From Siderastrea siderea (taxonomy: Eukaryota; Cnidaria; Anthozoa; Scleractinia; Rhizangiidae): 64,000 nucleotides of DNA. The stretch is taken from the NCBI GenBank assembly GCA_964030785.1, contig OZ034975.1, positions 18,709,142 to 18,773,141 on the forward strand. Reading direction: 5' to 3'. The position numbers and the translations under genes were made by a program. The notes below the pieces were generated by a model that was not told the origin of the DNA, did no database searches, and worked only from the letters and a program-made list of their open reading frames with translations. Below, piece by piece: positions 46,511-59,024 of this stretch (position 1 is its first letter; each line of letters opens with the position of its first letter).

Positions 46511-47926
46511 TACATGTTCAGTCTGTCTTTTGGTTAAAGAGAAACAAAACTTCCAAAATGTAATTTCCTCGTTGAGATATAGAAAATTTTGTGGTTTGCG
46601 TGACTGTAATATTATTATTCAAAGGTGTTATAAGCTGTCAACGCTCACGGCCTCCCGCGTGCTTTGTTGCACGAGACAATAGCATTCGTATTGAACGCAC
46701 CATAACTAAGATGTATTTTAGGATATGCGAGCGGATTGAATATTTTTTAGTACACTCTCACCAGTTTGACCTGAAAGGCCGGTTTTCAGTTTTGGGGAGT
46801 CTAACGATTCAGTCGTATTTACAATATTGTCAATGCAAGCCAATAATTTGAGTTGATTTTAGTCCCATCAGCGATGAAGTAAAATTTGACTTTCCTAGAC
46901 AGCACTGGGACTAAAAAGAGTTATACAACTAATTAAAAAAAAATGATAAGAAGGTCAAGTAAAAAGAGTAAGCCAGGAACGACATCACCGAATGTTCATC
47001 GTTGTCATGGAAATATCGATTTTCACAACGAAATGTAAACCACGCTAAAGTTCAATCCATAACCAACAAGTATTGCAAATTTCACGTTAATCTGACAAGG
47101 AGAAGACTGTCTAAGAGCCGACTCTAAAAGTTAGGTATGGTCCCCCAAAAAACTATCTAAACACCTAGGAGTGTTTATTCACATGTATGGCATATACAGA
47201 AACAATTATTAATTCACCTCAGTTTCGATAAACAGTGGTAGATATTTAGCTGCTCACCGCTTCAAAATTGGTAAATTATATAATCCAACTAGCACTGGGA
47301 AATATCGATTGCTTTCCCAAGTGTGCTTAAGCTGAAAGAAAAAGTTTGCTCTCGGAAAACTATTTCCTTTTTGGAACAGACAATAACCCTGATAGCATAC
47401 CATTCTCATTCATTACTTATGCTGCTCATTGTCTCGTGTGATTAAGTTATGGGAAAAGATTGTGGCCTTCGGTCGCTTGCACATCTTGCTGCTTAAGTCC
47501 TTGTGCCAAAAGGCCCCAATAACCAAGGAAGTTGAAACCCGACAAAACACCTTTCGCCAAAACTCAGAAACCCCTAAAACCCAAAATACCACTAACAGTA
47601 CCCTAAGGGAAAGCTAAGGAGAGGCAATTCAACTCATTCTTCTCAGAAAAAACCTGGGCTAGCACAGAAAAAAGGGGAAGCCCCACTAACCGAGCCGGAC
47701 CAGGAATCCGTCGTAAACAGATTATAGGGCGTAATTGAGATTACCCTTCTGATCGCGGCTAAGCCAGCGGAGGGGGCGAAGGGATGATCGATGGCGTGGT
47801 ATTGCATAACTTTAGGGACTTTATACCGGGATTTTCAATATTAACCTGCTTTACTGCGCTTAGACAGATATATAGAATTTCGAGCAAGGACTAAATAAAC
47901 GGAAAAACGTTGCCATGGAAAGTCCA
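46511..47926. other. No confident gene; possible 5' part of the transporter gene
   Basis: Intron or upstream sequence of the minus-strand transporter is expected here. The coding frame may continue to about 46,570 (LTKRQTEHVYGDTSIWKAAA). Other open frames are short and featureless. Confidence 0.35.
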
Positions 47927-48073
47927 GGCCCCAGTTGTTCAAAGGATGGATAGCGCTATCCACCGGATAAATCACTATCCAGTGGATAAGTGTTAGGGAA
48001 ACCAATTGCGTTATCCACTGGATAGAGATTTATCCGGAGGATAGCGCTATCCAACTTTTGAACAACTGGGGCC
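47927..48073. mobile_element. Palindromic MITE, about 147 bp
   Basis: It starts GGCCCCAGTTGTTCAAAGGA and ends TTTGAACAACTGGGGCC. Internal symmetric motifs are GGATAGCGCTATCC and TATCCAGTGGATA. This resembles a MITE family widespread in marine invertebrates. No clear target duplication. Confidence 0.85.
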
Positions 48074-48112
48074 AGGAGGAAAGCTATTTCGCGAGATCCA
48101 GAACGACGCAAA

Positions 48113-48373
48113 TTAACTTAATTCCAGCCGACCTCGGAGTAGGAGCAAACGGTCCCTCACACATAACATAAAGTACTCTAGCGAATACCAAATCTCGCGA
48201 TGAAATAAAACCGAAACATAAACTTGAAACTCACCTGAGAACTTTAACAATACTACAATACCCGCAATCACCCAATACAAAATACCTGGCGGGAAACGCC
48301 CATCATAAACGAAGGGAGATCGTATTGAATTGAGATCACAACAACAGGCGAAAACACGAGCAGAGTTTAGCAA
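48113..48373 (-). other. Candidate exon with a membrane-like segment
   Basis: An 86-codon frame containing PPGILYWVIAGIVVLLKFSG with a good donor, CTCAG|GTGAGT, after codon 46 (complement of about 48,230-48,240). No family is recognised. It could be a 5' exon of a membrane protein on the minus strand, possibly spurious. Confidence 0.2.
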
Positions 48374-48683
48374 AGGGTATAAAAATGAACCTTGGCTAAA
48401 GCCGAATTACAATGACAGCCACAGCCTATCTGAATTCAAAAGCAAAGCCAAGGTAACGGCCCTTCGCTAGACACAAGAGATAAACCGTGAACTAAAACCT
48501 CAGCTCATGCACTTTCCACTCGAAACAGACACTACATCAACTCCATAAACTTTCAAACTCTCGAGAGGCAAACGTACACGAAAATGGCCAACGCACGGCA
48601 ACTATCAAACTTTTTTCAACACACAAACGTGATAAACCAAGGCTATTACTCTTACTTGATAGGCGAAAAAACATGTAGTAGAA

Positions 48684-49177
48684 GCCGACACATTTCGTCA
48701 GCCAAATTATGCTCGACTAACGAGTGAACGTTTAACTAGAGCCGACACACGTGACTGTAAATTTACGCTCGTCACACGAGCGATAGTTTTTAGCTAAAGC
48801 CGACACCCGGCGTCTGCCAATTTGCGTTCGACACACGAGCGCATTTTTCCACTAGAGCCGACACCTGGCGTTTGCCATTTAGTGCTCGACACACGAGTGC
48901 ACGTTTAAGCCAGAGCTAACACACGGCTTCTGGCGATCTGTGCTCGACTAACGAGCAAACGTTTTAACTACAGCCGACACACGGCGTCTGCTAAATTGCG
49001 CTCGACACATGAGCGAACGTTTAAACGGAAGCCGACACACGGCGTCTGTCAATTTATGCTCAATGAATGAGCGAACGTTTTAGCTAAAGCAGACACACGG
49101 CGTCCAATTCACCAGAGCAAACGTTAAGCTGGAGCCGAACATCACGACTGCCAAATTGCGCTCCATACATGAGGCCC
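48684..49177 (+). repeat. 58-bp minisatellite with two hairpins per unit
   Basis: Unit starts at 48,684, 48,741, 48,799, 48,857, 48,915, 48,973, 49,031, 49,089 and 49,134. Most units have GCCGacacaCGGC near the start and GCTCGacacaCGAGC in the middle, so two small stems share an ACACA-like loop. In the unit at 49,031 the second stem is GCTCA...TGAGC, a paired change that keeps the pairing. A further diverged unit lies near 49,428. Confidence 0.85.
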
Positions 49178-50039
49178 TTTTAGGGGATGCTACGAATGTC
49201 GCTAGTCTGAATTTCAAAACCCTTCGTTTCACGTATTGAGGAGGAAGCCATGTCCCTGTCGGTATTTTATTATTGAATTTGCGCTTGTCTTCGTCGCTGT
49301 CGCACTTTCAATCCATCTTTGTGTCGTTTGTCGCCATTTCATCTGTCTTATGTCGCTGTTTCAAGGCCATGTCACCTGTCAAAATTTACCCTAACAGGGC
49401 CTCATACATGGGCGAATGTAAGCCAAAGCCGACACATGGCATGCCGATTCGTACCAAGAGTATGAGCGGACTTAAAAAACTAAAGCCAAGATACGTCGCC
49501 TATCGGAGCCTGTAATAATAAACAACAGATAAAACTAGCGCGAATAAGCGAGCAAAAGAGAAAAACACGAAACGCTTAAAAAAAAACCATTTAACTGTTC
49601 AAGCGGAGGTGCTGCCACCGCCTAAGCAGGCTGTGGAGCTGGCGGGGCTGGATCATCCACGGCTTGCAAGGCCTCTAAATCTGCCGCCGCAGGCTCTCTT
49701 GGTACCGCCATTTTAAACAAAAAATACAGAAGACTTTGTGAACCTTGAGAGAGAAAAAACCTCGACAAAAGTAAAGCACATGGCTGGGCTTCGGCGACGT
49801 AACGCAAAAAACACAAGAAAATCCCTCCTGACTTACCGGCGTGGGTATCTCTTTCGAAATGCCCCGAATCTGGGCAAAAAGGATAACTTAAGCAAGGAGA
49901 CAGCCCTCAGTGGGGATTCAGCGCGTGATAAAGCAACCACCTTCCAACAACAGAGTTAGGTAATCCAAGCACTCCGGAATTCTGCGGCATAAATATGAAT
50001 GAGAATAGTGAAAGACAACAATGCGTGCATACTTTCGCC
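49178..50039. other. Spacer; short frame on the minus strand
   Basis: 49,428-49,500 is an outlying unit of the minisatellite. On the minus strand at 49,622-49,711 there is a short frame beginning MAVPREPAAADLEALQAVDD that ends QPA-stop. It looks proline/alanine-rich and could be a small gene start or a retroelement leader, but nothing supports it further. Confidence 0.3.
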
Positions 50040-50047
50040 CCAGATAA
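50040..50047 (+). repeat. Target site duplication, left (CCAGATAA)
   Basis: Exact match to 52,397-52,404, immediately outside the terminal inverted repeats of the intervening element. Confidence 0.85.
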
Positions 50048-52396
50048 GGGCGACCCTAAAACGCCGAATGGCGGAATGACGGAACGGCGGAAAATCACCC
50101 TAAATCCTAAAACGCGGAACGGCGGAAAATCACCCTAAATCCTAAAACGCGGAACGGCGGAAAATCACCCCATATCCTAAAACGCGGAACGGCTAAAACG
50201 CGGAAAACAAAAATAGATGGCACTGATTCACGTGATTCGTTGTGAAGAAAAAACAGTCATGCTTAGCCAAATGGCGCTAATGTTCAACTGCAAGGTGTCT
50301 CGCGACCCCTCACCTGTACAGCGCGAATTGTAACTAGCTTCATATTCCCACACCTCACCGCCGCCTTCAGCAGTTTACTACCGTAAAACACAACAGAAGA
50401 CATCTGCGGATCTTGCACTTCTCTTCGTGATTCTCTTTTAATTTTCAAAGTCACAGAGTCAAAAATAAAATAATGAAAACGATAATTTGGACTGTTTTTT
50501 CCTGTTTTTTCTGTAGTCACTCAATCGTTTATCAGTCGATTCATTAATCAAGATATGTTATTCTTATACTAAAATGCTAAATACTTATACTAAAATCAGA
50601 AATATATTTTGATATTTTTATACAGTTCCATTAGCCGTGACTAACTTCGTCTACTTAAACAAAGTCCAAAGTGGCACTAACTTTAACAGGAATTACTATT
50701 ACATGTAACAGCAACTGTCCATATATGCAGGGCTTTGTGTTTCGTAACCTAAGCCTAAAAAAGCAATGGATTAATTTTGGAAATTCAATTAATATGAAAG
50801 GAAAAAATCCAGTGATTGAATCGAACGATGGGCTAAAAAGTAACAAAACTATACTTTTACTATTTAGTTTGGAAAAAATGAATAAAAATCTAACAGGATT
50901 GCCTTTGTTATCGACATTCCCTATACCGATATGCTAATAGAACTGAGAATACTATAAGGGGTGCTGAGTGGTACTGTAAGAACGGGTATCAAAAAATTGT
51001 CACACGATATCCAAATCTCGAAAGTGTTTTTAATGGGTCGCTAGGTCTCGTTTTAGTGTGTTTCTTTCCGTTTCGTTGGAGTTGAAAACGTTTTGCCCGA
51101 CATCGGATGAGTCATGGAATTTACCATTCGCCACCCTAGAGTGGTATACTACAAGACTAAGAGAGTCGATTTGGCACCAAAAGCCAGTTTTCTTCGTTTT
51201 AAAAATAATACTGTCACAAGACGGTTTACTAAAAATGATAAAAATGATTAAAATTGATAAGAACTAAAGGAAATTGCTTTCTGCAAATAAACTAAAGTGA
51301 TCCCCTCTTTAGCAATTTAAACTAAAGCGAACCCCCCTTTTAAAGCAAATAAATCAAAATGTATTTACCCAAATATTAAGATGACGAAGATAACCTAGGA
51401 AAATAACAATATCATGCACGAGATATAGTATTATAGAATGCGTTATGTTCTATTTCTTGAGGGTGGGTCTTCACAGGACCGTGGTTATGTGTATGTATGT
51501 GTGAGTCCAGCATTGCGATCTCGTCACCAGACATCAGTTCTCAAATTTGTGCCTTTGCTTTGTTGCGTGGCAAAAAAATGCGCTTTTCGGCAGCTAAAAG
51601 CAACTAATGGCAAGAAACATTTTGTATCATCCACAATGTGTAAATTAAAGTGACCACTCAAATTTAACGTGATTTATGACAAAAAGGAATTAAAAGCTAC
51701 TCAGATCGATCCGAAAACAAAGCCATTTATTCGAGATAAAAAGGTATTTACCTTACCGGAAAGTGACTGGCTAGCTGTCAATTCTGTTGCGTCGTTGACA
51801 GTGCGATCAAATTGTATTTCGTGTCTTGTATCACTGTATCACTCGGTGTAAAAGTAATGGCATAATTATGACCGCGGAATGCAATTTATAAGTTATATAC
51901 TCTGCTTTACTAGGGGGTCGTTATTTAGTTTATTTTTAGGGGGTCAAAAACTGTCAACTTTTCAGACAACATAATGAAAATAATGGCAGTACATAAAAAC
52001 CGTGAATTTTTGTTTATCAATATCTTTACATCACGCCATTGCCGTCTATATCCTTTGGGTCTAACCCAATTTTCCATCTATCTGTCGATGATGAGCACTG
52101 AATGGGTCGCTACTATCGGGGGCATCGTTGCTTTCGTTACTTTCAGGAATTTATTAGCTTCCTCCAACTTTTAACGTTCCACGTTTTAAGATTTATAGTG
52201 ATTTTCCGCCGTTCGGCGTTTTAGGATTTAGGGTGATTTTCCGCCGTTCCGCGTTTTAGGATATGGGGTGATTTTCCGCCGTTCCGCGTTTTAGCATTTC
52301 GGGTGATTTTCCGCCGTTCCGCGTTTTAGGATTTAGGATGATTTTCCGCCGTTCCGTCATTCCGCCATTCCGCCATTCCGCGTTTTAGGGTCGCCC
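50048..52396. mobile_element. 2349-bp non-autonomous DNA transposon, complete with TIRs and 8-bp TSD
   Basis: Both ends are GGGCGACCCTAAAACGC as perfect 17-bp inverted termini. Inside them lie short arrays of a 35-bp repeat (AAAACGCGGAACGGCGGAAA plus TCACCCTAAATCCT) at about 50,060-50,210 and, inverted, 52,195-52,385. The interior is AT-rich with only short open frames and no recognised transposase. The 8-bp duplication would fit hAT, P, Merlin, Mutator-like or Zisupton elements; the termini do not decide between them. Confidence 0.85.
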
Positions 52397-52404
52397 CCAG
52401 ATAA
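52397..52404 (+). repeat. Target site duplication, right (CCAGATAA)
   Basis: Exact partner of 50,040-50,047. Confidence 0.85.
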
Positions 52405-55288
52405 AGGTTAAAGTTTATCAATTCGCCTCATCTTCGATGAATAATTGTTAATCATTTTCCAATCCATTAAGTGTCAAGCTGGATAGTGATAGATTTGCAA
52501 CCTATATCGAGCAATCCAATTAGTGGGCAGTTCAGAGGGTTGTCAATCAGTTTACCGCATTATGTTAAAACGACAATTCTTTAATGAAAAAGTGCTTTCA
52601 TATTTACAGCTGTCAATTGAACTTTTCATCATAACTTCGAAATAAACTTTTAACGTGAATCTATAAGATAATAATGTTTTACATTTTAGATCTAACACAA
52701 ATCATTAAGCAAACTTGCTAATACCGTGTGCGCAACAAAATTTTAGTTTATAATTTTTCTTTGGTAGACAGAAGCAGTCACTTTTTATGCTGAACTGATA
52801 TTATATTGACATTTAAAACTGACTTACTATATATTAGTTTCGAAAATTTCATTCACTACTACAGCGGGTTTTTTTTTTCCTTTTTTTTTTTGTTCTTTTA
52901 CCTTTTTCATAGAAAGAACTGCATACTGGTTTATTAGTATTTAAGCTGTTTAATAATTTTTTAGCTTATTTTTTGATGCTATCGTTTCAATAATTGTTAG
53001 AAACTGGATCCTGAGGTCTTTATAGTTTGACCGGAGTCACTAGGGCAATCCATTTGTATGCAAAATTCTAAGTGCTCGCGCTAAGATGCAAACATACTTA
53101 TAAAGCATACACGAACACTGGAAAAAAAAAAATAAATAAGCAAAAATACCTTAAGACGTCGAGCAGAAAAAAATCAGAATTCGTCATGATTATACCAAGT
53201 TCCTAACAGTTTAGAGAGACGTTTTGGGAAATTCATTCTAAAGTCATCAATTCGGGTCATCAATTCGGGTAACCAAGTGAATGCAATTAACTCAAAGGGG
53301 TATCATTCAAGGATGAAAAAACGAAATTTGGTCAACATATCTTTAATCCACAAAAAGTTAAAGCATTTTCTCATATAGCACTTAGCATGGTATTTTTTGC
53401 CAATACAAATGAGATGCGAAATAATTTTCTCCTCAGTCTCTTTCCACTGAATAAATTCCTACATACTGAAAATAAATAACACGACAAACTAGGGTCTCTG
53501 ATTAATATTTCCAGTGAATTTTCGAAGCAGAGGACGAAAAAATCAAGGTATGTTGCCAAGGTCAGTTATGGTCTGACTTCTTAGAATATTGAGCAACGAA
53601 AATCCCTCTTCCGTTTTTCTTTTCTTCTTCTGAATACGCCGTCAAATGATATAGCGAATTTTTACTGTTAGCTGTTAAATGGCCTAAAATTTTAGTGTTA
53701 GCTGTTATGCCGACCCCCCCCCCCCACCCTCATCTAGGCCCTCTCCCATGCTGTGCTTGTCATAGCCTGCGTAGCAAGCATTCAGCGCAAAACAAGAAAG
53801 CCAATTGGGCATTTTAACCGGCCATTCTGACCCTCCCCACCCCCAGGTTTCACAAATGTTAGCGCGATCCTCTATTTATACGAACCGGCGTGACGAAAAG
53901 TGTGATTGTGTGACACAATATTTTGACTATAGCGTTACTGGATGACGTAATGTTTAAACTCTGATGACTCAGCTTATCTTTCTTATCGCCTTTATTTGTG
54001 CTGAAAAACGTAAATTCACTCAAACGTTGAATGCCGATATAAATTCGTCCACAACTGAGAATGCTCACACAGGGACGACGAAGTATTTACTGTTGTGCCT
54101 AGACCTTAAATAAACATAGCAGTAGAATCAAAATATAACGCTTGATAAACACGAGCTCGAGCAGATCGTCAGAGTATGGGGCACGTCAAGGCATGTCTCA
54201 TGACGTGATGTTTAAATCCGGTTTGCTAACCCGGGAATCCCCTTGCAAAAGTAAACAAGCGAGCGGGGACGAAAGTCGCCCACGTCTTTGAAAGCTAACG
54301 CGCCCGTCGAGCCGCAATCGATTTCGCGCTCACTCGCTTGCTTTTCTTTTCCTTCACTATCTCTGAACGGAAAGAGAGACTGCTCGTAGCCTTTAGCGAA
54401 CACCACACGCAAACCACACAAATCTGTCGATAATATTCAGATATTTTCGTTCTTTCAATGCAAAAAGACTCGTAACACCTACCTTATTAATTGATCTCCT
54501 TAGTAATGACGATTCCTTCGTATCAACTTCTCGCCTCAAATAAACACTCATCTCTCTCCGTTCACAAGAACTATCATGTACTGATGGTGCAATCCACTAA
54601 TATTGCATCATCACACTAGTACAATTCCTTCTCTTCCTAGCCCACGCCGGCAAAACGCAACTGTCCTTTTTGTCCGCTGCGAAATACAAGTTAGCCAATC
54701 AGAAACCTTACAATCCACTTCGCAAACCACCCCCCCCCCCCCGATAAAACGCCAATGGAAACCGCCTCTCACGCAGCGCAATATTACACCGCTCCTATAC
54801 AAAACGCAACTTTCAAAGCAAATCACATTCACAGAAGCGTGATATGCTCCTGTCATTCACAAATCCTTCAGACTCCCACATTTTTACATCCCTCAAAATG
54901 TCAATCCCAATAAAAAAAACTCCTGCTCTAAAAAAATTTTCACCATAACCACTAACTAGATCAGACAACACAGCCAATTTCGCATTCAATCCTATTAGCT
55001 GCTTTACTCAATTGCGCATGCGTTATACAAGACAAATACAAAATACCCCAAACTTAACAACCCTTCGCCGTTCATATCTTAAATACTGTAAATTAAAAGA
55101 CAAGAACACACGAAGGTAACATTCAGCAGACTAATATGTGCATGCGTCTTATATAAGACAGTACCGCCTTTGAGTACCCGTACCACAAGTTTTACAGCAC
55201 TTTGTTCGTATGTTAAGCCAACTGACCATCACCACAAAACCGTGCCCATTTTATAAACCTGCGGTCGCTATAGTGACGGCCGGTTAAA
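52405..55288. other. Long AT-rich stretch, no gene recognised
   Basis: Contains homopolymers (C-runs at about 53,707-53,720 and 54,729-54,742; T-runs near 52,868-52,890) and the common anthozoan-type motif CATAGCCTGCGTAGCAAGC at about 53,761. Open frames are short, without domains or paired splice sites. Confidence 0.4.
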
Positions 55289-55610
55289 AAGCCCAAAGAA
55301 CAGGATTCTCGTAGTTTTAGCAGGGCGAAAAATGGGGCGAGAGCAAAAAATGAGAGAGGGGGTGAGGAAGAGATGAAACGCTTGCAGACAGACCCCAGGA
55401 TTTTGAAAAGATCGTTCGCCAGCGATTGGACAATTTATGACAGCATCAAATCGCTCAGGCATAGCGGACAACGTGGGCGGTTTTCAAACTCCTGGGTCTG
55501 TCTGCAAACGTTTCCTTCCTTCCTCTCTCCTCCCCCCTCTCTCATTTTTTGCTCTCGCCCCATTTTTCGCGCGGCTAAAACTTCGAAAAATCCCGTTCTT
55601 CAAACTTTTT
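55289..55610. mobile_element. Palindromic MITE, about 320 bp
   Basis: The left arm has AAAAATGGGGCGAGAGCAAA, then AAATGAGAGAGGGGG and TTGCAGACAGACCC; the right arm is the diverged complement. The centre lies near 55,440-55,460. It is followed by GCTTGCTACGCAGGCTATG. Confidence 0.75.
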
Positions 55611-55825
55611 TTGCTCTGAGACCCCACGGAAACGCTTGCTACGCAGGCTATGTTTGTCACCGTTTACTTCTCGCAGCCACTTTTTATACAGTGGATTCTG
55701 TAGCCATAACTAAATGAAGACACACTTGCACATCGTTGTAAACCTTTTACTTGTGAAACCATGCGACACTCATGCAAACAAGAAAGCACATGCCTTTTCT
55801 CGCTCGCCCAAGAAAGAGTGAATAG

Positions 55826-56225
55826 TGTTACATGATAAAAATCGTCAGCGATGAAAAATATTTACAGCGCATTTATTTTAAGTTGAAATGGTTGAGGGAG
55901 TTTTATTTGGTGTTGGGAAACCTTACAGTTAATGTCTTATTGACGGTGAATATTCTATATTAGGGGACAAAATATTTAAAAAGTTTAACGGTTCGTCCTC
56001 TAATATTGTGCATTTAACTTAGTACTGATCTTAACACTGACCAAACGCTGTTTCTCCTGGTGTAAATCTGGTGCAAGCAGGTGTTCTGTTTTAAGTTGTC
56101 GCTCGGAAATGAACCTTTAAGTAAAGTATTTTTGGCATTTGTTTTTTTTTTCTAGATAATTTACATTAAAACCATATTGTATTTTGCTGGTTTGACCTCT
56201 AGTTTAACTTTCACTGGTATTAGCC
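55826..56225 (+). repeat. Repeat family Y, copy A (about 400 bp)
   Basis: Begins AAAAATCGTCAGCGATGAAA and ends near TTTCACTGGTATTAGCCTGG. Further copies are at 56,381, 59,186 and, truncated, 60,019. Contains a pyrimidine tract ending TTTTCTAG that could act as a splice acceptor. Confidence 0.85.
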
Positions 56226-56840
56226 TGGTGTATTGGTGTTGGGTTATTGCGAACCATGGAGAAATGGTTCTTTCAATTTCTCAGTTGTTTTTGTTTCTTT
56301 TTCGCGTTAACTTCCATCACAATAATTGTTCTTATTCCTTATTGAGAGCTGAGGACAGCTCTGTCTGAGGAGGGAGAATTTGTTAAATGACAAAAATCGT
56401 CAGCGATGAAAAATATTTACAACGCATTTATTTTAAGTTGAGATGGTTAAGGGAGTTTTATTTGGTGTTGGGAAACCATACAGTTAATGTCTTGTTGGTG
56501 GTGAATATTCTATATTAGGGGATAAAATATTTTAAAAAGTTTAACGGTTCGTCCTCTAATATTGTGCTTTAACTTAGTACTGATCTTAACACTGACCAAA
56601 CAACGCTGTTTTCTGCTGGTGTAAATTTGGTGCAAGCAGGTGTTCTGTTTTAAGTTGTCGCTCGGAAACGAACCTTTAAGTAAAGTATTTTTAGTATTTG
56701 TTTCTTTTCTAGATTATTTACATTAAAACCATATTGTATTTTGCTAGTTTAACTTTCTCTGGAATTAGCCTGGAAATAGTTTTCGTCTTGTTTCTTTTTG
56801 TCGTTTTTGGTAAAATTGAACCGTGTTTCTCAACGAGTTG
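56226..56840 (+). repeat. Repeat X-Y-Z, copy B (555-bp spacing from copy A)
   Basis: X (about 56,226-56,380) has GGTGTTGGGTTATTGCGAACC and GAGAGCTGAGGACAGCTCTG, the latter a hairpin (GAGCTGAGGACAGCTC). It is followed by Y (to 56,770) and Z (TTTTGTCGTTTTTGGTAAAA to 56,840). Confidence 0.8.
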
Positions 56841-56904
56841 TTAGAACAAATACGTACTGTGCAAAAGTCTATGCAGCGTCTTCTGTCCTCACACGGTTAT
56901 ACTT

Positions 56905-57295
56905 CCTTAATCGAGTGTGATCAAGAGAAAATAAGGGGACAGAGAGGGACACCGCCAGACCAGGCTTTGGGATATGTCAAGTTCGGAAAAGTTATTTTTA
57001 GACGGCCATTTGCAACGGAAGTCTGAATTCAGGACGTCCACATAAAGGCAACCTCGATCTGTTGTTTGAAGTACCATTCAAAATTTTGCTTGTAATGGCG
57101 GACCAAGTGGTCTTACGTTTTGTCGATGAAAACGACTTCGAAAAACAAGGGAAATGGTATTGATGCGGACGTTTCGGGAAACAGGCTTCCGTTCAAAAGC
57201 CAGTCTATAAATAACTTTTGTGGAATTGACATATCCCAGCCAACGCCCTCAGAATCCCTCTCTGTCCCCTTATTTTCTCTTGGTGTGATTGGTAT
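56905..57295. repeat. Imperfect inverted repeat pair, about 120-bp arms
   Basis: CAAGAGAAAATAAGGGGACA at about 56,923 and its complement TGTCCCCTTATTTTCTCTTG at about 57,266 anchor arms that also share GGGATATGTCAA and AAAAGTTATTT. The rest of 56,840-58,140 shows no recognised gene; the short frames in the arms are not supported. Confidence 0.65.
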
Positions 57296-58142
57296 ATCAG
57301 ACGATACTACCAATATTCTACAGGATTACCATCAACTATGTCTTGTCCTTACTCCTATCAAAAATCGCTTCTCGAATGCAAAGCGTGGGCCGTAAAAACC
57401 TGTCAAGGTATTAGTCCATACGAACGCCAGTGGTTACAAAATACTCATCGCCATTCGAGGCGAGAAAGAAGCTTACTGTGGGCATGTTCAACCGGGGTAC
57501 TAGGGTGTTAGCCTGACGCTTAGTTTCACACTTTCATTTTGTAGCCCATTCTATGAAGCCTATTTACACAGACATGACAATCAATTCACAACATCATCGT
57601 GCGATCACTGTGGCGGCTGTTCTTTCAGCATATATATTTTGCCTTCCTTTTGTTTATTCACCTGGTGAAGTAATTTTCTTTTGGATTTTCTTGAACGAAC
57701 TCCTGAGGCAGCATTTGCACCTGAATTATTCCTATCACTCATTCGCTTGTGTGATTATCTATAAATTCCTCATCATGTTATTTTCGATTTAATTCAAATG
57801 TGTATTCCTCGGCACCTGCGCCATCGCTCGCGTTTTACGACGGATTTAGTAAAACACACTTAGTCATACCATGTATGCCGCCTTAGGACAAGAGTTCGCT
57901 GATTATTTTCACACAACATCATAATTCCAAGTATTTAGTAATACACATTTTCTTTCCCTCATTTATGTACTACTACAATAAAGCTATCACTCTTGTTATG
58001 TTAATGCACAAACCACTTAACATTTTGATGAGGCGGCGAACCTTTCCTGCTCGTGGCCTAGTTAGTGTGGCTTACACTTGCTGCGGTGAAGTTATACTGC
58101 TCGTAACTACAAGTCATACTAACCCTTAGCATTCTGTTTTCC

Positions 58143-58593
58143 TTGTGTCATCAGATCAATTTTACTATACCAAAAGCACGGAGGAAACACCGCCCGGAAC
58201 GCGCTAAGCAACGCTTATTAGACTTTTTGCAAACTGAAATGTTGTACGAAGTACATACACGAAGATTGTTTGTTAGCGTGTCTCCGCTTCTCAAACCAGG
58301 CGGTAACCACTGTAACCACTGTAACCACTGGAGGGCTGAATTACAGCCCTACCACATCTCCGATAACAATATTCCTTTGGGACCAAACCCATTTTGTTTC
58401 CAATGGTTTTTCCTACCCACCACCACCTCCACCACCGCCAAATTGGGATGAGCTGTTTGAATACTTCGGTATTCCCCTCGATGATGACGATCCGTTTCCT
58501 CGATATGTTCTCCCCCCCCCCCCCCCCCGCCGCCTGATTGGCGATAATTTAGGCTCAGTAGGTAATAATCATTACTTTTTTCTTTACTTATGA
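58143..58593 (+). other. Possible coding exon(s), proline-rich, in two overlapping frames
   Basis: A polypyrimidine tract and TCATCAG precede a frame reading INFTIPKARRKHRPERAKQR then LLDFLQTEM (about 58,155-58,300). A second frame, from about 58,400, reads SYPPPPPPPPNWDELFEYFG then IPLDDDDPFPRYVLPP. The two are out of frame, and the intervening CCACCACC and C-run tracts are prone to length change. A real but shifted or spliced gene is possible; no family is recognised. Confidence 0.3.
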
Positions 58594-58690
58594 TTAGTTC
58601 CTATGTTCGTTATTATTGTCTCTAACTTAATATATGGGTAACCTAATTTTTACTAGTAAGTCCACAATGTCAGTACATACCACAAGGATT

Positions 58691-58955
58691 AGCCTGAGAA
58701 AACCGCCGACGTTTCGCGGGGTCGCCACTTGAGCCCTCGCAAACGATGTCTGGGTAACAAGCGCAGAAATTCCATACTGATGACGTGTACTAGCCAGATC
58801 TTGGTATTGCTTCTGATTGATTGAAAGAAAATTCCCTCGCGGCACAACCAGTCAGAAGCGCTACCAAGATCTGGGTAGTGCACGTCATCAGTACGGAATT
58901 TCTGCGCTCGTTACTCAGACGTCGTGTTGCGAGGGCTCAAGTGGCGACCTCGTTC
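58691..58955. mobile_element. Palindromic MITE, about 265 bp
   Basis: GTCGCCACTTGAGCCCTCGC near 58,721 pairs with GCGAGGGCTCAAGTGGCGAC ending near 58,949. AGCGCAGAAATTCC and ACCAAGATCT-like blocks are mirrored around a centre near 58,835. The short frames inside are mirror images and not genes. Confidence 0.85.
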
Positions 58956-59024
58956 CTAAATTACGCTACTACCAAATCCGACAAAATTCACACACGCACA
59001 GATAAAAAACAAACAAACAATGGT

